64,000 nucleotides of DNA from the NCBI GenBank assembly GCA_023388335.1, contig JAEWGL010000226.1, forward strand, positions 8,083 to 72,082, written 5' to 3'. The stretch's first letter is position 1. Each line of letters opens with the position of its first letter. The DNA comes from Pseudomonadota bacterium. GTDB taxonomy: Bacteria > Pseudomonadota > Gammaproteobacteria > Pseudomonadales > Pseudomonadaceae. The notes below the pieces were generated by a model. The model searched no databases. It was not told the DNA's origin and saw nothing but the letters and a program-made list of their open reading frames with translations. This document shows positions 30,228 to 39,226 of this stretch, in pieces. The position numbers and the translations under genes are program-made.

Positions 30228-30383
30228 TCAGTGCGTCGTTAACCCCGCCGCACTCATGAACAGTCGCATCAGCCAGGCCAGCACCCCCAAGGTCGCGACA
30301 CTGGCGCCCCAGATCAGTACCAGCCAGCCCAACCGCTGCCACAGTGGCTTTTTCTCCTGCTCGATGCTGTGCTTGCCAGTCAT
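30228..30383 (-). CDS. DUF2474 small membrane subunit of the cyanide-insensitive oxidase
   Basis: The 51-residue protein reads MTGKHSIEQEKKPLWQRLGW followed by one hydrophobic helix (about 20-43), ending AAGLTTH. It starts 12 bp after the cioB stop on the same strand. Sequence pattern, size and position match DUF2474, the small third partner of CIO-type bd oxidases, analogous to CydX. CydX-like subunits stabilise the haem environment in canonical bd oxidase. A similar role here is inference. It is short enough to be easily missed by gene finders. Confidence 0.85.
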   Translation of the reverse strand: MTGKHSIEQEKKPLWQRLGWLVLIWGASVATLGVLAWLMRLFMSAAGLTTH

Positions 30384-30395
30384 GACCAGGCCCTC

Positions 30396-31403
30396 CTAGT
30401 GGTAGCCATCCTCGTGGGTCACCTTGCCGCGGAACACGTAGTAGCTCCAGAAGGTGTAGCCGAGGATGAACGGAATGATGAACAGTGTGCCCACCAGCAT
30501 GAAGCCCTGGCTCTGCGGCGGCGCCGCAGCGTCCCAGATCGAGATCGACGGCGGGATGATGTTTGGCCACAGACTGATGCCCAGGCCGCTGTAGCCGAGG
30601 AATATCAGCACCAGGGTGAGCAGGAACGGCAGGTAATTGGCGCTGCGCGCCACCGCTCGCAACAGACCGTAGAAGGTCACCATCACCAGGATCGGCACCG
30701 GCATGAACCAGATCAGGTTGGGCATGCTGAACCAGCGTTCGGCGATGTTCGGATAGGCCAGCGGCGTCCACAGGCTGACGATGCCGATGATCACCAGCAA
30801 CACCAGCGCCAGTGGCCTTGCCAGGTGATGCATGCGCCGCTGCAGCTCGCCATCGGTCTTCATGATCAGCCAGGTGCAGCCGAGCAAGGTGTAGGCGACG
30901 ATCAGGCCAATGCCGGAAAACAGGCTGAAGGGGGTCAGCCAGTCCAGCGATCCCCCGGCGTAACCGCGGTCGACCACCTTGAAACCCTCGATGAAGGCGC
31001 CCAGGGCAACGCCCTGGAAGAAGGTGGCGACCAGCGATCCGCCGATGAAGGCCTTGTCCCAGATGTGGCGTTTTTCATCCTTGGCCTTGAAACGGAACTC
31101 GAACGCGACGCCCCGGAAGATCAGTCCCACCAGCATCAGGATCAGCGGCAGGTAGAGGGCCGACAACACCACCGCATAGGCCAGCGGGAAGGCGCCGAAC
31201 AGCGCTGCGCCACCGAGTACCAGCCAGGTTTCGTTGCCATCCCAGACCGGCGCGACCGTGTTCATCATCACGTCGCGGTCCTGTTCGTCCTTGACGAAAG
31301 GGAAGAGCATGCCGATGCCCAGGTCGAAGCCGTCCATGACCACGTACATCATGATGCCGAAGATGATCACCACGGCCCAGATCAGCGGAAGATCGATACC
31401 CAT
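30396..31403 (-). CDS. cioB: Cyanide-insensitive terminal oxidase subunit II
   Basis: Subunit II of the bd-type quinol oxidase family, an inner-membrane protein of 335 residues with about eight or nine hydrophobic helices. It begins MGIDLPLIWAVVIIFGIMMY and has the conserved VMDGFDLGIGML and GNETWLVLGGAALFGAFP segments. It starts 3 bp after the cioA stop and is followed by the DUF2474 gene. In P. aeruginosa the CioAB enzyme keeps respiration going in the presence of cyanide. Confidence 0.96.
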   Translation of the reverse strand: MGIDLPLIWAVVIIFGIMMYVVMDGFDLGIGMLFPFVKDEQDRDVMMNTVAPVWDGNETWLVLGGAALFGAFPLAYAVVLSALYLPLILMLVGLIFRGVAFEFRFKAKDEKRHIWDKAFIGGSLVATFFQGVALGAFIEGFKVVDRGYAGGSLDWLTPFSLFSGIGLIVAYTLLGCTWLIMKTDGELQRRMHHLARPLALVLLVIIGIVSLWTPLAYPNIAERWFSMPNLIWFMPVPILVMVTFYGLLRAVARSANYLPFLLTLVLIFLGYSGLGISLWPNIIPPSISIWDAAAPPQSQGFMLVGTLFIIPFILGYTFWSYYVFRGKVTHEDGYH

Positions 31404-31406
31404 GGC

Positions 31407-32843
31407 TCAGTTCTCCTTGTTCAGGCTGACATCGTCGCCAACCGTGGCGTCGTAGGCGGCAGAGAGCGGACGCGCGGGGGTGCGTTTCTGCCCAGGCCCC
31501 CCAGGATTGTGTTCATCGCCTTCGCCGGTATGCGGTCCTTTGCGCACCAGGCGCATCATGTAGCCCAGGCCGGTACCGAACAGGGCGAAGTAGACCACCA
31601 CGAACATCACCAGCGTGAAGCTCAGTTGCGCATAGCTGTGGTTGGAGACACCGTCGGCGGTTCGCATCAGGCCATAGACGACCCAAGGCTGTCGGCCGAT
31701 CTCCGTGGTAAACCAGCCAGCGAGGATGGCAATGAGCCCGGACGGCCCCATCCACAGGACGAAATGCAGGAACGGCCGGCAGCTGTGCAGCGTATCGCGC
31801 TTGCGCAGCCAAAGGCTCCACAGGCCAGCGCTGATCATCAGCAGGCCGAGCCCGACCATGACCCGGAACGACCAGAAGATGATCAGCGAGTTGGGCCGGT
31901 CTTCAGGGGCGAAGTCCTTCATTGCCGGCACCTGCTCGGCCAGGCTGTGGGTCAGGATCAGGCTGCCCAAGGCCGGGATCTCGACCTTGTAGCGCGTGGT
32001 CTCGGCCTGCATGTCGGGGATACCGAAGAGAATCAGCGGCGTCGGCTCACCCGGCTGGTTCTCCCAGTGTCCCTCGATCGCGGCGATCTTCACCGGCTGG
32101 TGCTTGAGGGTGTTCAGGCCGTGGAAGTCGCCGATCACCGCCTGTACCGGCGCCACGATCAGCGCCATCCACATGGCCATCGACAACATCTTGCGGATCG
32201 CCGGGTTGTCACGCCCGCGCAGCAGGTGCCAGGCAGCCGAGGCGCCAACGAAGAATGCCGTGGCGACGAAGGCGGCCGTGGCCATGTGCGCCAGGCGATA
32301 GGGGAACGATGGGTTGAAGATCACCGCCAGCCAGTCCATCGGGATGACGCGGCCGTCGATGATCTCGTGCCCCTGGGGCGTATGCATCCAGCTGTTGGAA
32401 GCCAGGATCCAGAAGGTCGAGACCAGCGTACCGAGCGCCACCATCACCGTGGAGAAGAAATGCAGGCCGCGGCCGACACGATTCCAGCCGAACAGCATGA
32501 CGCCCAGGAAGCCCGCTTCGAGGAAGAACGCGGTCAGCACTTCGTAGGTCAGCAAGGGCCCGGTAACGGCCCCGGCAAAGTCGGAGAAGCGGCTCCAGTT
32601 AGTGCCGAACTGGTACGCCATGACCAGGCCCGAGACCACGCCCATGCCGAAGTTCACGGCGAAGATCTTCGACCAGAAGTGGTAGAGGTCGCGGTAGACG
32701 TTCTGGCCCGTCTTCAGCCAAAGGCCTTCGAGGACTGCCAGGTAGCTCGCAAGGCCAATGGTGATGGCCGGGAACAGGATGTGAAAGGACACGGTAAACG
32801 CAAACTGGATTCGGGCGAGATCTAGAGCCTCTAAGCCGAACAT
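31407..32843 (-). CDS. cioA: Cyanide-insensitive terminal oxidase subunit I
   Basis: Subunit I carries the haems and the quinol site and reduces oxygen to water. The 478 residues begin MFGLEALDLARIQFAFTVSF and include the haem-ligand helix FTVSFHILFPAITIG and the block GFLGVMLFGWNRV. A short Q loop distinguishes CIO from E. coli CydA. The C-terminal 45 residues are a polar cytoplasmic tail. First gene of cioA-cioB-DUF2474. An ANR-type box lies about 144 bp upstream. Confidence 0.96.
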   Translation of the reverse strand: MFGLEALDLARIQFAFTVSFHILFPAITIGLASYLAVLEGLWLKTGQNVYRDLYHFWSKIFAVNFGMGVVSGLVMAYQFGTNWSRFSDFAGAVTGPLLTYEVLTAFFLEAGFLGVMLFGWNRVGRGLHFFSTVMVALGTLVSTFWILASNSWMHTPQGHEIIDGRVIPMDWLAVIFNPSFPYRLAHMATAAFVATAFFVGASAAWHLLRGRDNPAIRKMLSMAMWMALIVAPVQAVIGDFHGLNTLKHQPVKIAAIEGHWENQPGEPTPLILFGIPDMQAETTRYKVEIPALGSLILTHSLAEQVPAMKDFAPEDRPNSLIIFWSFRVMVGLGLLMISAGLWSLWLRKRDTLHSCRPFLHFVLWMGPSGLIAILAGWFTTEIGRQPWVVYGLMRTADGVSNHSYAQLSFTLVMFVVVYFALFGTGLGYMMRLVRKGPHTGEGDEHNPGGPGQKRTPARPLSAAYDATVGDDVSLNKEN

Positions 32844-32986
32844 AGTGCTTCCTCTGTCAGGTGATCCGGCACTCAGGCATCAGGCCTGGCGCCTACTGCC
32901 CCCACGGTTACGAGTACGGCGAATTGGAATTGTTCTGTTGAATCGCAGGGAATCCGGCCAATTGGCCAATTCGTTACGGCTGGACC

Positions 32987-33000
32987 TTGATCCAGGTCAA
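32987..33000. promoter_or_regulatory. ANR/FNR box upstream of cioA
   Basis: TTGATCCAGGTCAA matches the TTGAT-N4-ATCAA consensus at 9 of 10 defined positions. It lies in the 350-bp divergent gap between cioA and the MFS gene. In P. aeruginosa ANR represses cioAB at low oxygen, so this site fits that logic. A GGCCAATTGGCC palindrome lies just to the left (32956-32967). Apart from these I see nothing else defined in 32844-33193. Confidence 0.75.
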
Positions 33001-33193
33001 CGATTGCTCGAAGCATAGCCGCCAATGGCCCTCCTGGACGCGTGGTTGATTGCCGCGTGACCGGTTGCCTCACCGGCTTCCAAAAAATGTGAAAGCGTGA
33101 GCCGATCTCTCTGGGGATACTTTTTCTGCAACCTATTGTTACAAAGCGGTGATAACCTGCAGCGCCTCTCCCCGCTTGGTCCCAGGTTTGCCG

Positions 33194-34426
33194 ATGTCTG
33201 ATGCCGCCCCGTTGCTGTTGCGCCAACACCGTCCCTTCCTTGCCTTTTGGCTGGCCCGTGTCTTTACCGCCAGCGGCTTCCAGATGCTCACCGTGGCCAT
33301 CGGCTGGCACCTTTACCAGCTGACCGGCAACGTCCTCGACCTGGGCCTGGTCGGCCTGGTCGAGTTCGCTCCGCGCGTGCTGTTCATGCTGCACACTGGC
33401 CACGTCGCCGACCGCTACGACCGCCGCCGCGTCGCCGCCTTGTGCCAGAGTCTGCAAGCGGTGATCGCCCTCGCACTGGCATTGGGCAGCGCCACCGACA
33501 ATGTCAGTCGCGAGATGATCTTCATCCTCGCCTTCCTGCTCGGCGCCACCCGCTCATTCGAAATGCCGGCGACCCAGGCGCTGCTGCCCAACGTCGTACC
33601 GCCGGGCCTGTTCCCCCGCGCGGTGGCGGCCTCGGCCTCGGCGACCCAGGCAGCGACCATCGTCGCGCCCGCGGTGGGCGGCTTTCTTTATGCCTTCGGC
33701 AGCCTCTGGGTGTATGGCCCGACCGTGGTGCTGTATGCCATCGCCTGCCTGTTGACCCTGAGCCTGGAGGTACGCCCGCAGGTCGCCCAGCGCGGTCGTG
33801 CGAGCCTTGATTCGCTGCTGGCCGGTATCCGTTTCATTCGCAGCCGGCCGGACGTCCTCGGGGCGATCTCCCTGGACCTGTTTGCCGTCCTGCTTGGCGG
33901 AGCCACCGCCCTGCTCCCGGTGTTCGCCAAGGACATCCTGTTGACCGGGCCCTGGGGCTTGGGGCTGCTGCGCTCGGCCCCCGCGGTCGGGGCACTGCTG
34001 ATGTCGGTGTGGCTGGCACGGGTGCCGGTGGAACGCAAGGTCGGTCGGGTGATGTTTACCGCCGTGGGGATCTTCGGCGTGGCCACCATCGCCTTCGGCC
34101 TGTCCACCTCGTTCTGGTTCTCCCTGGCGGTGCTGGTGGTGCTCGGCGCCGCCGACATGATCAGCATGGTCATCCGTAGCGCCTTCGTGCAACTTGAGAC
34201 ACCGGATGAGATGCGCGGCCGCGTCAGTGCGGTGAATGGCCTGTTCATCGGTGCCTCGAACCAGCTCGGCGAGTTCGAATCGGGGGTGACCGCGCACTGG
34301 TTTGGCACGGTCCCGGCGGTGGTGATCGGGGGCGTGGGCACGTTGCTGGTGACCGGGGTGTGGATCAAGCTGTTCCCGACCCTGGCAGGGCGTGACCACA
34401 TGCACAGCAAGCAGCAGGACGCTTGA
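33194..34426 (+). CDS. MFS transporter of the EntS-like (MFS_3) group
   Basis: The 410-residue inner-membrane protein has 12 predicted helices and the MFS loop motif DRYDRRRV after TM2. Its start is at ATG 33194 (MSDAAPLLLRQHRPFLAFWL). Sequence character (PRVLFMLHTGHVADRYDRRR, then GATRSFEMPATQALLPNVVP) places it with the MFS_3/EntS-like exporters. Those include siderophore exporters and many uncharacterised members. No siderophore genes are nearby, so the substrate is unknown. Divergent from cioA. Confidence 0.85.
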   Translation: MSDAAPLLLRQHRPFLAFWLARVFTASGFQMLTVAIGWHLYQLTGNVLDLGLVGLVEFAPRVLFMLHTGHVADRYDRRRVAALCQSLQAVIALALALGSATDNVSREMIFILAFLLGATRSFEMPATQALLPNVVPPGLFPRAVAASASATQAATIVAPAVGGFLYAFGSLWVYGPTVVLYAIACLLTLSLEVRPQVAQRGRASLDSLLAGIRFIRSRPDVLGAISLDLFAVLLGGATALLPVFAKDILLTGPWGLGLLRSAPAVGALLMSVWLARVPVERKVGRVMFTAVGIFGVATIAFGLSTSFWFSLAVLVVLGAADMISMVIRSAFVQLETPDEMRGRVSAVNGLFIGASNQLGEFESGVTAHWFGTVPAVVIGGVGTLLVTGVWIKLFPTLAGRDHMHSKQQDA

Positions 34427-34474
34427 CCCATGAGGGTGCGTTTGGCGGTCGCGCGGTGCGCGTCAGCCAAACGC

Positions 34475-34954
34475 TCAGAGCCGCAGGATCAGCCTGCGCT
34501 CGTAGTCGATGCGGCCGCGGTAGCCGTTACCGGCATCGACCCAACCTGTCGACAGGTACAAGGCGATCGCCGCTTGGTTGTCCGCGGCCACCGACAGCTC
34601 GAGCCGTCGCGCGTCAGGCCACAAGGACCGAGCCATGCTCGGTAACGCGGCCATGCAGAAACGACCCGCACCGCGTCCCTGGCACCGCCGGTCGACCTGC
34701 AAGGCGCTGAGCATGATCGCCTGCGGATCGGCCCAGGCCGGCAGGAACGCACGGCGCTCCAGCAACATGAAGGCTTTGGGCTCGCTGTTCATCAGCAAGA
34801 CCACGCCACGCCTGTCATCGCTGTCGACGCTGAGCAGCCTGTAGAGCGCACTGGCGATATCCCCGGCAAAGCGTACCTGCTCAGCCAGCACTTCTATCTC
34901 GATCAGTTGTTCGCGTTGGGCTGGGCACAGGTCGCGGTAGTCGATCAGCTGCAT
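34475..34954 (-). CDS. GNAT-family N-acetyltransferase
   Basis: The 159-residue protein starts at ATG 34954 (MQLIDYRDLCPAQREQLIEI). The open frame extends 24 codons further but that part is not protein-like. The acetyl-CoA binding motif A is present as QVDRRCQGRGAGRF near residue 90 (Q-x-x-G-x-G type), and motif B is visible in NQAAIALYLSTGWVDAG. The substrate is unknown. It is convergent with the MFS gene (48 bp) and divergent from the purine permease. Confidence 0.85.
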   Translation of the reverse strand: MQLIDYRDLCPAQREQLIEIEVLAEQVRFAGDIASALYRLLSVDSDDRRGVVLLMNSEPKAFMLLERRAFLPAWADPQAIMLSALQVDRRCQGRGAGRFCMAALPSMARSLWPDARRLELSVAADNQAAIALYLSTGWVDAGNGYRGRIDYERRLILRL

Positions 34955-35168
34955 TCTGGGGGCTTCGGTAGCAGTGCGGTGGGGATAGCGGTGCGGTTGC
35001 CCACAGATGAGCGCAGTGTATTGCAAGATGCGTTACCGCCCACCAATCATGCTGGTATGATGCGCGGCTTTTTTCCACCCCAGATAAAACCAAGGCAGCC
35101 GGTACGGTCTGTGCTTTGCTGATGGGGTCGATACATTTCACGGCGACATAGCGCCATGGGGAGCGGGC

Positions 35169-36464
35169 ATGCTGGAAAGGCTGTTTCAATTAAGAGCACA
35201 CAACACCAACGTGCGCACCGAGATACTCGCGGGCGTCACGACCTTCCTGGCCATGGCCTATATCCTCTTCGTCAACCCGAGCATCCTCGGCGAGACCGGC
35301 ATGGACAAGGGTGCGATCTTCGTCGCTACCTGCCTGGCCGCGGCCATCGGCTCGGCCACCATGGGCCTGATCGCCAACTATCCGATCGCCCTGGCGCCGG
35401 GGATGGGCCTGAACGCCTTCTTCACCTATACCGTGGTCCTGCACATGGGCCACAGCTGGCAGGTGGCGCTGGGCGCGGTGTTCCTTTCAGCGGTGCTGTT
35501 CTTCCTGCTGTCGATCTTTCGCATCCGTGAATGGATCGTCAACAGCATCCCGCTGCCCTTGCGCTCGGCCATCGCCGCCGGCATTGGCCTGTTCCTCGCG
35601 CTGATCGCCCTGAACAATGCGGGCATCGTCGTGGACAACCCAGCCACCCTGGTGGGCATGGGCGACCTCAGGCAGCCGGCCCCGGTGCTCGCCACCCTCG
35701 GCTTCTTCCTGATCGTCGCGCTGGAAGCCATGAAGGTCCGTGGCGCCGTGCTGATCGGCATTCTCGCCGTGACCCTGGTGTCGATCCTGATGGGCTTCAC
35801 GCCGTTTGCCGGCGTGGTGTCGATGCCGCCTTCGCTGGCGCCGACCTTCCTGCAACTGGACATCAAGGGCGCGCTGGACATCGGCCTGATCAGCGTGATC
35901 TTCGCCTTCCTGTTCGTCGACCTGTTCGACAACTCCGGTACCCTGATCGGCGTCGCCAAGCGCGCCGGCCTGATGGGCAAGGACGGCCACATGCCGAAGA
36001 TGGGGCGCGCCCTGATCGCTGACAGTACCGCCGCCATGGCCGGCTCGCTGCTGGGCACCTCGACCACCACCAGCTACATCGAGTCCGCCGCGGGCGTGAG
36101 CGCGGGCGGGCGTACCGGCCTGACTGCCATCGTGGTCGCGGTGCTGTTCCTGCTGGCGCTGTTCTTCGCCCCACTGGCCGGCAGCGTGCCGGCCTTCGCC
36201 ACGGCCCCGGCCCTGCTGTTCGTCGCCGTGCTGATGGCCTCGGGCCTGGCGGAAATAAACTGGGACGACGTCACCGAGGCCGCGCCGGTGGTGGTCACTG
36301 CCCTGGCCATGCCGCTGACCTACTCGATCGCCAACGGCATTGCCTTCGGTTTCATCGCCTGGACCGCCATCAAGCTGATCTCCGGTCGCCACCGCGACCT
36401 CAACCCAGCGCTGGTGATCCTCTCCATCCTGTTCGTCATCAAGCTGGGCTGGTTCAACGCATGA
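35169..36464 (+). CDS. AzgA/GhxP-type guanine/hypoxanthine permease
   Basis: The 431-residue inner-membrane transporter starts at ATG 35169 with GGGGAG 5 bp upstream. It has the AzgA-subfamily motifs: [50 protein letters not shown] and [21 protein letters not shown]. coli members GhxP/GhxQ import guanine and hypoxanthine, and PurP imports adenine. Sequence alone does not separate them here. Its last 4 bp overlap the trmA start (ATGA), so they are co-transcribed. Confidence 0.92.
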   Translation: MLERLFQLRAHNTNVRTEILAGVTTFLAMAYILFVNPSILGETGMDKGAIFVATCLAAAIGSATMGLIANYPIALAPGMGLNAFFTYTVVLHMGHSWQVALGAVFLSAVLFFLLSIFRIREWIVNSIPLPLRSAIAAGIGLFLALIALNNAGIVVDNPATLVGMGDLRQPAPVLATLGFFLIVALEAMKVRGAVLIGILAVTLVSILMGFTPFAGVVSMPPSLAPTFLQLDIKGALDIGLISVIFAFLFVDLFDNSGTLIGVAKRAGLMGKDGHMPKMGRALIADSTAAMAGSLLGTSTTTSYIESAAGVSAGGRTGLTAIVVAVLFLLALFFAPLAGSVPAFATAPALLFVAVLMASGLAEINWDDVTEAAPVVVTALAMPLTYSIANGIAFGFIAWTAIKLISGRHRDLNPALVILSILFVIKLGWFNA

Positions 36465-37546
36465 GTGCCGTCTTAGACCCTTCGCGCTACGCCGAGCAGC
36501 TGGCCGCCAAGGTCGCCCGCCTGCGCGAGCTGCTGGCGCCCTTTGCCGCGCCGCAGCCTTTGGTGTTCGACTCGCCGCGCGAGCACTACCGGCTGCGCGC
36601 CGAGTTCCGCCTGTGGCGCGAGAATCAAGAGCGACACTATGCGATGTTCGCGCCGGGCGAGAAGCACACGCCGATCCTCATCGACGACTTCCCCATCGCC
36701 AGCCAGCAGATCAACGCGCTGATGCCGCGCCTGAAGGCTGCCTGGCAAGCCAGCCAGGCGCTGAGCTTCAAGCTCTTCCAGGTGGAGTTCCTCACCACCC
36801 TGGCGGGCGATGCGATGATTACCCTGTGCTACCACCGTCCGCTGGACGAGGCTTGGGAGGCCGCGGCTCGCCGACTGGCCGAGGACCTGGGCGTGAGCGT
36901 CATCGGTCGCTCCAAGGGCAAGCGTGTGGTGATCGGCCGCGACTACGCCGTCGAGGCCCTCGAGGTCGCTGGGCGCACCTTCCGCTATCGCCAACCCGAG
37001 GGCGCCTTCACCCAGCCCAACGGCACGGTCAACCAGAAGATGCTGGGCTGGGCCTACGACGCCCTGGGCCAGCGTGAGGACGATCTGCTCGAGCTGTATT
37101 GCGGCAACGGCAACTTCACCCTGCCCCTGGCTACCCGCGTGCGCAAGGTACTGGCCACCGAGATCAGCAAGACCTCGGTCAATGCTGCCTTGCACAACCT
37201 CGACGACAACGGGGTGGACAACGTGCGCCTGGTGCGCCTCTCCGCCGAGGAGCTGACCGAGGCCCTCAACGAGGTGCGCCCCTTCCGCCGCCTGGAGGGC
37301 ATCGACCTGAAGGGCTACGATTTCGGTAGCGTCTTCGTCGACCCGCCGCGCGCCGGCATGGACCCGGACACCTGCGAGCTGACCCGCCGTTTCGAGCGCA
37401 TCCTGTACATTTCCTGCAACCCGGAGACCCTCGCCGCGAACATCGCCCAGCTGCAGGACACCCACCGCATCGAACGTTGCGCGCTGTTCGACCAGTTCCC
37501 CTATACCCATCACATGGAAAGTGGGGTGTTGCTGGTGCGGCGCTGA
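36461..37546 (+). CDS. trmA: tRNA (uracil-54 C5)-methyltransferase
   Basis: TrmA makes ribothymidine at position 54 of the tRNA T loop. The 361 residues contain a SAM site [14 protein letters not shown], the [11 protein letters not shown] motif and the catalytic cysteine in YISCNPETL. No iron-sulfur cluster cysteines are present at the N terminus, which separates it from RlmC/RlmD. Overlaps the permease gene by 4 bp, so translation is probably coupled. A REP pair follows the stop. Confidence 0.96.
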   Translation: MSAVLDPSRYAEQLAAKVARLRELLAPFAAPQPLVFDSPREHYRLRAEFRLWRENQERHYAMFAPGEKHTPILIDDFPIASQQINALMPRLKAAWQASQALSFKLFQVEFLTTLAGDAMITLCYHRPLDEAWEAAARRLAEDLGVSVIGRSKGKRVVIGRDYAVEALEVAGRTFRYRQPEGAFTQPNGTVNQKMLGWAYDALGQREDDLLELYCGNGNFTLPLATRVRKVLATEISKTSVNAALHNLDDNGVDNVRLVRLSAEELTEALNEVRPFRRLEGIDLKGYDFGSVFVDPPRAGMDPDTCELTRRFERILYISCNPETLAANIAQLQDTHRIERCALFDQFPYTHHMESGVLLVRR

Positions 37547-37565
37547 ACCGGTAATCGGGAGGCGT

Positions 37566-37655
37566 CCTTTTCGCGGGTAAACCCGCTCCCACAAATACCC
37601 CGCAGTCTTCGAGACCTGCGGGGTACCTGTGCGGGTTTACCCGCGAAAAAGGCTG
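37566..37655. repeat. Pair of inverted P. putida REP elements
   Basis: The REP core TTTTCGCGGGTAAACCCGCT (37568-37587) is mirrored by GCGGGTTTACCCGCGAAAAA (37631-37650). Between them sits another palindrome, ACCCCGCAG / CTGCGGGGT. This is a typical head-to-head REP doublet of P. putida (BIME-like), between trmA and pcaG. Confidence 0.9.
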
Positions 37656-37686
37656 CGCAAAGGCGCTGTCTAAAGCAGATCCGGCC

Positions 37687-38292
37687 TCAGAAATCGAAGA
37701 ACACCGTCTCCCCTTCCCCCTGAATCCGGATATCGAAGCGATACGCCGTCTTCCCCTCGACTTCACAACGCCGCGCAATCAACGTCTCGCGCCGCTGCGG
37801 CTGTTCGATCAGGTTGAGCACCGGGCACTTGGCATTGGCCTCGGCCTCGTCGTCGAAGTACAGGCGGGTATGCAGCTGGATGTTGATGCCTCGGGCGAAC
37901 AGGCTGACATTGATGTGCGGCGCCATTGGCACGCCCGCCGCGTTGTTCGCCACGCCCGGCTTTACCGTGTGCAGGGCCCACTCGCCGGCATCGAAGGTGG
38001 TGGCGGTGCGGCCGAAGCTGTTGAACGGCTTCTCCAGGTTGAAGTCGTCGTGATACTGGCCTGAAGCGTCCGCCTGCCAGAACTCCAGGAACGAATCGCG
38101 CACCAGGTGGCCGTTGCCGTCGTAGACATGGCCGATCAGCACGATGTGCTCGCCCGCCGCTTCGGGGCGTGCCAGGCGATTCCAGATCTCCTGCTCACGG
38201 GTCGGGTTGCCGGCCGCGTGGAGGGCCAGGCCGATGTGCACGTACGGGCCGGCGGTCTGCGAAGGGGTTTCGGGGAGCAGTTCGATAGGCAT
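37687..38292 (-). CDS. pcaG: Protocatechuate 3,4-dioxygenase alpha subunit
   Basis: PcaG pairs with PcaH to cleave protocatechuate between its hydroxyls, giving 3-carboxy-cis,cis-muconate in the beta-ketoadipate pathway. The 201 residues start MPIELLPETPSQTAGPYVHI and contain NFSFG-like core parts of the intradiol dioxygenase fold. Examples are FLEFWQADASGQYHDD and MAPHINVSLFARGINIQLHT. The alpha subunit lacks the full iron-ligand set, as expected. It lies 12 bp after pcaH. Confidence 0.97.
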   Translation of the reverse strand: MPIELLPETPSQTAGPYVHIGLALHAAGNPTREQEIWNRLARPEAAGEHIVLIGHVYDGNGHLVRDSFLEFWQADASGQYHDDFNLEKPFNSFGRTATTFDAGEWALHTVKPGVANNAAGVPMAPHINVSLFARGINIQLHTRLYFDDEAEANAKCPVLNLIEQPQRRETLIARRCEVEGKTAYRFDIRIQGEGETVFFDF

Positions 38293-38304
38293 TGGCAGGC
38301 CTCC

Positions 38305-39024
38305 TCAGCAGTTTTCGAAGTGGGTCCGGCGCTGGCCGCGCAAGACGATGTCGAAGCGGTACGCCAGGCAATCCATCGGGTTGGCGTTGTTCATGTCCAG
38401 CTTGGCGATCAGCTGCTGCACCGCCTCGGGATTGGCGATGGACTTGACGATCGGGCACAGCGGGATCAGCGGGTCGCCTTCGAAATACAGCTGGGTGATC
38501 AGGCGCGTGGCGATCGAAGGGCCGCTGACCGACACATGGATATGCGCCGGGCGCCAATCGTTCGGGCCGTTGCGCCACGGATACGGGCCTGGCTTGATGG
38601 TCCGGAAACTGTAGTAGCCCTGGCTGTCGGTGAGGGTGCGACCGACACCGCCGAAGTTGGGGTCCAGCGGGGCCAGGTAGCGGTCGTTCTTGTGCCGGTA
38701 GCGGCCACCGGCGTTGGCCTGCCACATCTCCACCAAGGTATTGGGTACGGCTTTGCCGTATTGGTCGCAGACGCGTCCGGCTACGATGATGCGCTCCCCG
38801 ATCGGCAGACCGCCATGGTTGAAGTTGAGCAGCAGGTCGTTATCGTGGGGCTCAAAGCCCAGGTGGGAAAAGTCCGGGCCAGTGCTCTCGCTGATCGACT
38901 GCGGGATGCTCACCAGGGCCTGGCGCGGTGAGCGCGGCACGGAAGTCTTGTAATCGGGGGTGAAAGCCTTGGGGTGCCAGTTGCGATCACGGATCACGAA
39001 GCGGCTGGTGTCCTGGGCAGGCAT
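38305..39024 (-). CDS. pcaH: Protocatechuate 3,4-dioxygenase beta subunit
   Basis: PcaH carries the catalytic non-haem Fe(III). The 239 residues include all four expected ligands: Y109 (GGRYRHKND), Y148 ([10 protein letters not shown]), and H161 and H163 (RPAHIHVSV), counting the initiator Met. This corresponds to Tyr408/Tyr447/His460/His462 of the P. putida crystal structure. It leads the pcaHG operon, with a PcaQ-type dyad about 110 bp upstream. No other pca genes are in the window. Confidence 0.98.
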   Translation of the reverse strand: MPAQDTSRFVIRDRNWHPKAFTPDYKTSVPRSPRQALVSIPQSISESTGPDFSHLGFEPHDNDLLLNFNHGGLPIGERIIVAGRVCDQYGKAVPNTLVEMWQANAGGRYRHKNDRYLAPLDPNFGGVGRTLTDSQGYYSFRTIKPGPYPWRNGPNDWRPAHIHVSVSGPSIATRLITQLYFEGDPLIPLCPIVKSIANPEAVQQLIAKLDMNNANPMDCLAYRFDIVLRGQRRTHFENC

Positions 39025-39132
39025 GCCGGTTTTCCTCTCTCTTGGAATTATCGATTCACCTGTGCGTGGCAGGCGAGATTGCAGTTTCAGGTATGTCGCG
39101 CCCCCTGAATACTGAAAACAGCGGCCATAGCC

Positions 39133-39148
39133 ATAACCGTGTGGTTAT
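39133..39148. promoter_or_regulatory. PcaQ-type LysR operator upstream of pcaH
   Basis: ATAACC-GTGT-GGTTAT is a perfect dyad, extended to CCATAACC / GGTTATGG (39131-39150). It matches at 11 of 12 positions the ATAACC-N4-GGTTAA motif described for the LysR regulator PcaQ. It lies 109 bp upstream of pcaH in the divergent gap with ypfJ. No pcaQ gene is adjacent. Confidence 0.65.
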
Positions 39149-39226
39149 GGATAACGGGTAAATCTGACAGGCATCCTTGGCCTGGGCTAATCTTTATCTT
39201 CATGTTTCCAGGGTCGGGAGAGCTTC

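Noticed and set aside
30369..32825. 818-codon open frame on the plus strand
   Set aside because: Antisense to cioB and cioA. Composition is dominated by His, Gln, Asp and Glu, typical of reverse-strand reading of a membrane protein gene.
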